A stretch of DNA of 64,000 nt from DASVFB01 sp963815965. Lineage in GTDB: Bacteria > Actinomycetota > Thermoleophilia > Gaiellales > Gaiellaceae. A model generated the notes under the pieces. That model was not told the DNA's origin. It did no database searches and saw only the letters and a list, made by a program, of their open reading frames with translations. Made by a program: the position numbers and the translations under genes. This document shows positions 59,293-64,000 of the stretch, in pieces (the stretch's first letter is position 1; every line of letters begins with the position of its first letter). The DNA lies in NCBI GenBank assembly GCA_963815965.1, contig CAWFIT010000001.1, forward strand, positions 682,001 through 746,000. The letters run 5' to 3'.

Positions 59293-60408
59293 CTACGAGC
59301 CTGAAAGCGCGTGGGGCGTGTACAGCCCGAGCGGATTCCAGAGCAGGAAGCCGCGCGTGTCGGCCGAGCGCGCCGCGTCGACCTGCGCCTGCAGGTCGGC
59401 GGTGGTGTACGTGCGCCCGAGCGAGAAGTCCTGCAGCCATGGCACGAGGCGCGCATTCGATCCACGCAGGTCGGCCTCGAAGTAGAGCAGCGCGTCGGTC
59501 ACGGTCTGACCCGGGTTCGCGTTGGGATCGGCGATCCCGTACTCGCCGGGGTTGAAATGCGACGGGTAGACCATCGGGTAGACGGCATCGACGTACCGGG
59601 CGAGGCGGTACGGCGTCTGTCCGATCCCGAGGTCGCGTGTCGCGGCGAGGCCGAAAACGTCGACGGACGCGCGGACGCCCAGCGTGTGCAGCTTGCCCGA
59701 GGCGAACTTGACGAACTGCGTGATCGTCTTCGCCATGGAGGCCTTCGTGCGTACCGGGTAGCGAATCGCGCTCACATCTCCGTCCGAGGGGAAGCGCACG
59801 TAGTCGAACTGGATCTCGTCGAAGCCGGCCTTTGCCGCCGCGGTCGCCACGGCGAGGTCGTAGTTCCAGACCCGTCGGTCGTAGGGATTGAGCCACCCGT
59901 AGCCGGCCCGGGTCTGCCAGACGGAGCCGTCCGGGTTGTGGAGCGCGAGCCCGGGCCGCCGCTCGGAGACGAGCGGATCCTGGAAGGTGACGACCCGCCC
60001 GATCAGGTAGAGACCGGCGGCGTGCACCTTGCGTGCCGCGGCGCGCGCGTTGTAGTACGGCTTCGCGGCGCCGGTTGCCCGCGCGAGCGGCGGCGCGCCG
60101 CGGACGAAGCCGACCTCGCCGTTCTCGTCCTTGACATCCAGCTCGATCGTGTTGAGGCCGGCGCGCTTGAGCGCGAGGTACTCGTCGAGCTTGCCGTGCA
60201 GGCTCGCGAGCGTCATCGTGACGTGTACACCGCGCATCTCACGCGGTAGCGCACGCCGCGCGGCCTGTGCCAGAGCGGCCTTGGACTTCGCGTTGGGCTC
60301 GCCTGCTGCCTGTTTGGTGCCACCTCCGCCGGTGAGCGAATGCGCGCCGAAGGCGAAGCCGGCGCCGAGGACGACGACGAGCGCGAGAGCGCCGAAGCGG
60401 CGGATCAT
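59293..60408 (-). CDS. DUF4015 putative exported glycoside hydrolase-like protein
   Basis: A 371-residue protein with a signal peptide or N-terminal anchor (MIRRFGALALVVVLGAGFAFGAHSL) and a TIM-barrel-like DUF4015 domain. Landmarks are RGVHVTMTLASLHGKLDEYLALKRAGLNTIELDVKDENGEVGF, YLIGRVVTFQDPLV, DEIQFDYVRFPSDGD and DAVYPMVYPSHF. The family is annotated as putative glycosidases acting outside the cell; the substrate is unknown. A GTG near 60462 would add an Arg-rich leader. It lies 29 bases upstream of gabT in the same direction. Confidence 0.87.
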   Translation of the reverse strand: MIRRFGALALVVVLGAGFAFGAHSLTGGGGTKQAAGEPNAKSKAALAQAARRALPREMRGVHVTMTLASLHGKLDEYLALKRAGLNTIELDVKDENGEVGFVRGAPPLARATGAAKPYYNARAAARKVHAAGLYLIGRVVTFQDPLVSERRPGLALHNPDGSVWQTRAGYGWLNPYDRRVWNYDLAVATAAAKAGFDEIQFDYVRFPSDGDVSAIRYPVRTKASMAKTITQFVKFASGKLHTLGVRASVDVFGLAATRDLGIGQTPYRLARYVDAVYPMVYPSHFNPGEYGIADPNANPGQTVTDALLYFEADLRGSNARLVPWLQDFSLGRTYTTADLQAQVDAARSADTRGFLLWNPLGLYTPHALSGS

Positions 60409-60517
60409 GTAGCGGCGTCGCGAAGCCCTGCGCCTGCGCCTGCGGCGGTCGTTGCGATCCACTGGTGTCAAAACCGACAAGCTGCCGAACGCTAGTGCAT
60501 TCCGCAAGAATCCGAGC

Positions 60518-61096
60518 GTGGTCCTCTCCGACCGCACGATCAAGCGCATGCTGGCCGAAGGGCGCATCGGCATCGAGCCCTACGACGAAGCGCTCCTCCA
60601 GCCTTCGAGCGTCGACGTGCGCGTCGATCGCTACTTCCGTGTCTTCCGCAATTCGCGCTATCCGTTCATCAACGTCAAGGAAGCCCAGGAGGACCTGACC
60701 GAGCTGGTCGAGGTCGACGGCGACCAGCCGTTCATCCTCCACCCCGGCGAGTTCGTGCTCGGCTCGACGCTCGAGCGCGTGCGGCTCCCCGACGATCTCG
60801 TCGCGCGCCTCGAAGGCAAGAGCTCGCTTGGCCGCCTCGGCCTGCTGATCCATTCGACCGCCGGCTTCATCGACCCGGGCTGGGACGGGCACGTCACGCT
60901 GGAGCTCTCGAACGTCGCCAACCTGCCGATCACGATCTACCGCGGGATGAAGATCGGACAGCTCTCCTTCGTCCAGCTGACCGAGCCTGCCGAGTCGCCG
61001 TACGGCTCAGGCGGCCTCGGCTCGAAATACCAGGGTCAGCAAGGCCCCACGCCCTCGCGCTACTGGCAGAACTTCGCGGAGGAGGCGAAAACGTGA
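60518..61096 (+). CDS. dcd: dCTP deaminase, probably bifunctional with dUTPase activity (Dcd-Dut type)
   Basis: A 192-residue enzyme highly similar in pattern to mycobacterial Dcd: VVLSDRTIKRMLAEGRIGIEPYD, QPSSVDVRVDRYFRVFRNSRY, LHPGEFVLGSTLERV, EGKSSLGRLGLLIHSTAGFIDPGWDGHVTLELSNVANLPI, MKIGQLSF and GSKYQGQQGPTPSRY. Catalytic Arg and Glu are in SSLGRLG and TLELSN. The mycobacterial relatives turn dCTP to dUMP in one step. The GTG start gives the family N-terminus. Its stop overlaps the epimerase start (GTGA). Confidence 0.93.
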   Translation: MVLSDRTIKRMLAEGRIGIEPYDEALLQPSSVDVRVDRYFRVFRNSRYPFINVKEAQEDLTELVEVDGDQPFILHPGEFVLGSTLERVRLPDDLVARLEGKSSLGRLGLLIHSTAGFIDPGWDGHVTLELSNVANLPITIYRGMKIGQLSFVQLTEPAESPYGSGGLGSKYQGQQGPTPSRYWQNFAEEAKT

Positions 61097-61980
61097 TCCT
61101 CGTTACAGGCGGGAGCGGCTTTGTCGGCGGGCACGTCGTCCATGCGCTCCGCGCAGCCGGCCGGGACGTGCGCTGCCTCGTCCGCGACCGCCGTCGGGGC
61201 GAGCGACTCGAGGCCTGGGGATGCGAGCTCCTCGAGGGGGACGTGACGGAGCCGGAGAGCCTCCGCGCCGCCGTGGCCGGCTGCGACACGGTCGTCCACC
61301 TCGTCGCGATCCGCCAGGGCAAGCCGGAGGCGTTCCAGCGGATCATGATCGGCGGCACGCGGAACCTCATCGCCGCCGCGCGCGAGGCCGGCGTAGGTCG
61401 CTTCGTACTCATGAGCGCGCTCGGAACGACCGAGGAGACGAAGGACGTCGTGCCCTACTACGGCGCGAAGTGGCAGATGGAGCAGGACGTGAAGGCGGCC
61501 GGTACGCCGTACGTCATCTTCCGGCCGAGCTTCATCTTTGCGAAGGACGGCGGCATCCTGACGACGTTCTCGAAGCTTGCGCGGCTCGCACCGGTGACGC
61601 CGATCATCGGCAACGGCAAGCAGCGCATTCAGCCGATCTGGGCCGACGACGTCGGCGCCTACTTCGCAAAGTCAGTCGAGCTCGATACGGCACTAGGCCG
61701 AACGTTCGAGATCGGCGGACCGGACGCAGTGAGCTGGAACGAGTTCTGGGAGCGGCTGAAGAAGATCCGCGGCATCAAGCGGCCGAGCCTGCACATGCCG
61801 ATCGGGCTCATGACGATGAACGCACTCGTGACCGAGCGCCTGCCCGGCGACATCCCGCTCACACGCGACCTGCTCAAGATGCTGCAGACCGGCGACAACG
61901 TCGTCACCGACCCGAGCGCCGCCGAGGTCTTCGGGCTCCCGCTCGTCCCGCTGGACGAGCAGCTCCGCCGCGCGGCGTGA
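61093..61980 (+). CDS. Atypical SDR / NAD(P)-dependent epimerase-like protein (complex I NDUFA9 type)
   Basis: A 295-residue Rossmann protein. The nucleotide-binding motif is LVTGGSGFVGGHVVHAL, followed by CLVRDRRRGERLEAWGCELLEGDVTEPESL. A YYGAKWQMEQDV segment offers a Tyr-x3-Lys pair, and FRPSFIFAKDGGIL and IQPIWADDVGAYF match the NDUFA9-like atypical SDR subgroup. Such proteins act in quinone or lipid-linked redox steps, but the substrate is unknown. It overlaps dcd and marR by GTGA on each side. Confidence 0.87.
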   Translation: MILVTGGSGFVGGHVVHALRAAGRDVRCLVRDRRRGERLEAWGCELLEGDVTEPESLRAAVAGCDTVVHLVAIRQGKPEAFQRIMIGGTRNLIAAAREAGVGRFVLMSALGTTEETKDVVPYYGAKWQMEQDVKAAGTPYVIFRPSFIFAKDGGILTTFSKLARLAPVTPIIGNGKQRIQPIWADDVGAYFAKSVELDTALGRTFEIGGPDAVSWNEFWERLKKIRGIKRPSLHMPIGLMTMNALVTERLPGDIPLTRDLLKMLQTGDNVVTDPSAAEVFGLPLVPLDEQLRRAA

Positions 61981-62435
61981 GCACGCCGCCGGAACGACCT
62001 CGCGGGTTCCTCATCAACACGTGGATCGCGAGCGAGCTCGTCGCGTCGCTGCTCGAAGGCCGCCTCGCGGAAGAGGGCGTTCATTCCGGCTTCTACGGGA
62101 CGTTGAGCGTGATCGGCGCCTGGGGCCCGCTCACGCCGAGCAAGGTGGCCGAGCTGACGGGCGCGCCGCTGACGACGGTCTCCGACCGCTTGCGGCGCAT
62201 GGTCGCGGACGGCGACGTCGAGCGCGTCGCGCATCCCGGCGACGGCAGGTCGCACCTTGTCCAGCTCACGGCGAAAGGCGACGCGCACTGGAAGCAGGGC
62301 TGGCCCGCACTCCAGCGCACGATCGCCGAGGTCACCGCGAACCTCGAACGGCCGGTGGACGAGGTCGAGGGCTCACTCGAAGACCTGATCGAGGCGCTGC
62401 GCAAGGCCGCTACCCAACCTAATCCGGTTTCGTAG
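61977..62435 (+). CDS. MarR-family transcriptional regulator
   Basis: A 152-residue winged-helix protein: GFYGTLSVIGAWGPLTPSKVAELTGAPLTTVSDRLRRMVADGDVERVAHPGDGRSHLVQLTAKGDAHW, with the DGRSHL wing typical of MarR. The GTG start overlaps the epimerase stop (GTGA). The end of the gene itself overlaps a tandem palindromic repeat that precedes the next gene, so it probably controls that gene and maybe its own operon. An effector ligand cannot be inferred. Confidence 0.92.
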   Translation: MSTPPERPRGFLINTWIASELVASLLEGRLAEEGVHSGFYGTLSVIGAWGPLTPSKVAELTGAPLTTVSDRLRRMVADGDVERVAHPGDGRSHLVQLTAKGDAHWKQGWPALQRTIAEVTANLERPVDEVEGSLEDLIEALRKAATQPNPVS

Positions 62436-62458
62436 CATCTACTCCGGTTTCGGAGTAT
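62419..62458 (+). promoter_or_regulatory. Tandem palindromic operator between marR and the propeller gene
   Basis: Two 20-base direct repeats (62419-62438 and 62439-62458) match at 17 of 20 positions. The second contains the perfect palindrome TACTCCG-GTTT-CGGAGTA (62440-62457). The first is a degraded version. A 20-base period puts two dimers on nearly the same helix face. The first copy includes the marR stop codon and the second ends 1 base before the ATG of the exported propeller gene. MarR dimers usually bind such 16-20 base palindromes, so repression of the propeller gene is inferred. Confidence 0.65.
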
Positions 62459-62459
62459 C

Positions 62460-63386
62460 ATGCGCGCCATGCGCAGACATCTCCTCATCCTCACTTTGCT
62501 CCTTGCGCCCTCGGTCGCGGCCGCCGCGGGCGCCGCGCCGCGCGTCGTCGCGAAGATCCACGTCGGCTCGCAGCCGTGTGCAGGCGTCGCGGCGTTCGGC
62601 TCGTTCTGGCAGACGAACTACGGCACGGCGACCCTGAGCCGGGTCAATCCACGCACGAACAAGGTCACGCGCACCGGCCGCCTCGGCTCGCAGCCGTGCG
62701 GGATCGCCGCCGGCGCGGGCAGCCTCTGGATCGACGGCTACGGCACATCAACGCGTCGAGCGCGTCAACCGGCGCACGCTCAAGGTCGTCAAGCGAATCC
62801 GCGTCGGCGTCAACGTCTGGGACGTCGCGTACGCGTTCGGCTCGGTCTGGGCGTCGAACAACTTCGACGGCTCGGTCGTCGCGGATCAACCCGGCCACCA
62901 ATCGCGTCGTCAAGACGATCAAGACCGGCGGCCAGCCCAGCAACTTCGCGGTCGCGGCGGACGCGCTCTGGGTCGGCTCGAACGCGACGTCGGGCCAGGA
63001 CGTCTACCGAATCGACCCGGCGACGAACACGTCGACCGCGGTGCACGTCGGACACGACAGCCCGAGCGGGATCATTGCCTCGGCGGACGCGGTGTGGACC
63101 GCCAACGGTGGCGACGACACGGTGACGCGCGTCGACCCGAGCACGCAAGGCGGTCGTCGCCACGGTGAAAGTCGGCTCGAAGCCGGCACAGGGAGCCGCG
63201 GCGCCCAACGGGACGATCTGGATCCCGAACTTCAACGACAACACGATCTCGATGATCGATCCCAAGACAAACGAAGTCGTGGCCACGATCAAGACGGGGA
63301 AAGGACCCTTCGTCGTGCGCAGCGGCTTCCGCGACATGTGGGTCGGCAGCTACCAGGCCCGCGACCTCTGGCGCATCCGCCCCTGA
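62460..63386 (+). pseudogene. Exported beta-propeller (YVTN/virginiamycin B lyase-like) protein, broken by three +1 frameshifts
   Basis: With three extra bases removed (near 62750, at 62881 and near 63146) the product is 307 residues. It has a signal peptide (RRHLLILTLLLAPSVAAAAG) and six or seven repeats of the type HVGSQPCAGVAAFGSFWQTNYG, RINPATNRVVKTIKTGGQPSNFAVAADALWVGS and MIDPKTNEVVATIKTGKGPFVV. The fold is a Vgb/NHL-like propeller. It could be enzymatic, but the lyase residues cannot be confirmed. It is controlled by the operator at its start and ends at a strong hairpin. Confidence 0.78.
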
Positions 63387-63429
63387 GAACGACGAGGGGC
63401 GCGCCTCTGGCGCGCCCCTCGAGTCGTTC
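63387..63429. terminator. Very stable hairpin after the propeller gene
   Basis: Starting 1 base after the stop codon, 63387-63405 pairs with 63409-63429 to give 19 base pairs with a two-base bulge and a TCT loop. There is no clear U-tract, but in a GC-rich actinobacterium such hairpins often end transcription. It separates the plus-strand operon from the convergent O-methyltransferase gene. Confidence 0.7.
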
Positions 63430-63433
63430 AGTA

Positions 63434-63526
63434 GCTAGCGGGAATTTCGTAGGAGGCGGTTCCGTCCCCCACGCTGGCTAGGCGAATTCCCGTGTCGGTC
63501 TCGGGGACCCGCCCCTACGAGCTAGC
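63434..63526. repeat. 93-base palindromic element with GCTAGC ends
   Basis: TCGTAGGAGGCGG (63447-63459) pairs with CCGCCCCTACGA (63509-63520) with one bulged base, and GCTAGC lies just outside on both sides (63434-63439 and 63521-63526). Inside, GGGAATT (63440-63446) can pair with AATTCCC (63485-63491), crossing the first pairing. The whole lies between convergent gene ends. It resembles intergenic palindromic repeats of the form CGTAGGGGCGGG, which I recall as widespread in some bacterial lineages, or a tiny non-autonomous element. Confidence 0.5.
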
Positions 63527-63590
63527 ACCTCCGCTGCCCGTACTGGAAATCTCCATTGACCGGACCACCTCCTTTCCGCGATTGCGCGAA

Positions 63591-64000
63591 CTATAGCGAT
63601 GAGAGGACGACGGACAACTCCAGGCCGCGATCCAGGGGGACCGTCACGGACTCGAGTGTCGGGTCTTCCTGCCGCGCGCGGGAGTACGCGCCGAGCGCGT
63701 CGGCATGCGAGAGGACGTTGTCGGCGACGAAAAGCGCCGCGGCCTCGACCTTCCCGCGCGCGAGCTGGAACAGGCTCTCGTAGTCCTCTTTCTCCGCGTC
63801 GAGAAAAACCACGTCGAAGACGTCCTCGATCGCCGGCAGCGTCTCGTGCGCGTCGCCCTCGACCAGCTCTGCCCAGTCGTCGAGCCCGGCCTCGGCGACG
63901 TTCTGCCGCCACGCTTCGCACTTGCGCGGGTCGCTCTCCAGCGAGAGGACACGGCCGCCGAGATAGCGGACGCCCGCGGCGAGCCAGATCGTCGAGTAGC
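63591..64000 (-). CDS. O-methyltransferase (class I SAM-dependent, family 3), C-terminal part
   Basis: The frame is open to the window edge, so the N-terminus is missing. The visible 136 codons read YSTIWLAAGVRYLGGRVLSLE (motif I is only partly inside), then DPRKCEAWRQNVAEAGL, VEGDAHETLP, DVVFLDAEKEDYESLFQLA (metal-binding Asp region of catechol-type OMTs) and VADNVLSHADALGAYSRA. This matches the OMT-3 family that methylates small catechol-like substrates. The substrate is unknown. It converges on the propeller operon. Confidence 0.85.
   Translation of the reverse strand, partial: YSTIWLAAGVRYLGGRVLSLESDPRKCEAWRQNVAEAGLDDWAELVEGDAHETLPAIEDVFDVVFLDAEKEDYESLFQLARGKVEAAALFVADNVLSHADALGAYSRARQEDPTLESVTVPLDRGLELSVVLSSL

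Noticed and set aside
1..64000. tRNA, rRNA, CRISPR array, insertion sequence, prophage or integrase
   Set aside because: No TPsiC-like arm with matching acceptor stem, no regularly spaced repeats, and no transposase, integrase or Cas motif was found on either strand.

Overview
This 64 kb window is GC-rich, gene-dense chromosomal DNA from an actinobacterium, most likely a deep-branching class such as Thermoleophilia (Gaiellales/Solirubrobacterales type). The class is my inference. The supporting markers are OpcA next to zwf, the fhaA-fhaB-pstP-rodA-pbpA-pknB growth operon, a mycobacterial-type Dcd, an ANTAR regulator, many GTG starts, ATGA/GTGA/TGATG stop-start overlaps, and -10 boxes about 7 bases before start codons (leaderless transcripts). 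I see no tRNA, rRNA, CRISPR array, transposase or phage gene. No gene-free stretch exceeds 300 bases.

Layout. 1-444 is the end of an amidase. 453-8412 is a pentose-phosphate island: rpiB-tal-pgi-gnd-zwf-opcA on the minus strand, divergent from tkt. 8417-12509 holds a lipoprotein, a gamma-glutamyltransferase and an ABC-F ATPase. 12506-15343 holds a glutamine-synthetase-like ligase, an amidohydrolase (together a split FluG/nodulin-type pair) and a NUDIX hydrolase. 15329-22401 mixes small metabolic genes with signalling: an ANTAR regulator, a PdtaS-like kinase, a tandem HxlR regulator, a cyclase-propeller receptor and small membrane proteins. 22487-22654 is a highly structured intergenic region. 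23591-31537 (minus) is one long run: ABC-2 exporter, two double-GNAT proteins, methyltransferase, MFS pump, glutamine synthetase and a proline-iminopeptidase-like hydrolase. It is preceded by a leader that could hide the first ribosome-binding site.

31713-35849 holds a small Cys-rich gene and then a nitrogen operon, glnA-GNAT-glnK-amt. A terminator/antiterminator leader precedes glnA, and the usual nucleotidylylation tyrosines of both GS and PII are phenylalanine. 36063-43178 holds a rhodanese, a Vps62-like membrane protein, DUF2252, SIMPL, HNH, DUF4446 and an anchored protein. 43249-52706 is the cell-wall/Ser-Thr-phosphorylation operon ending in ddl. 52787-60408 (minus) holds a CNB protein, a large cyclase-ATPase-TPR regulator, another kinase, gabT and a DUF4015 protein. 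60518-63386 runs dcd-epimerase-marR-propeller, with a palindromic operator before the propeller gene. A partial O-methyltransferase closes the window.

A caution for the whole window: six genes are broken by a total of nine single-base frameshifts, and every one behaves as an extra base. Removing one base at each site restores a full-length protein. This looks more like an insertion-biased sequencing or assembly artefact than true gene decay, but it needs read-level checking.
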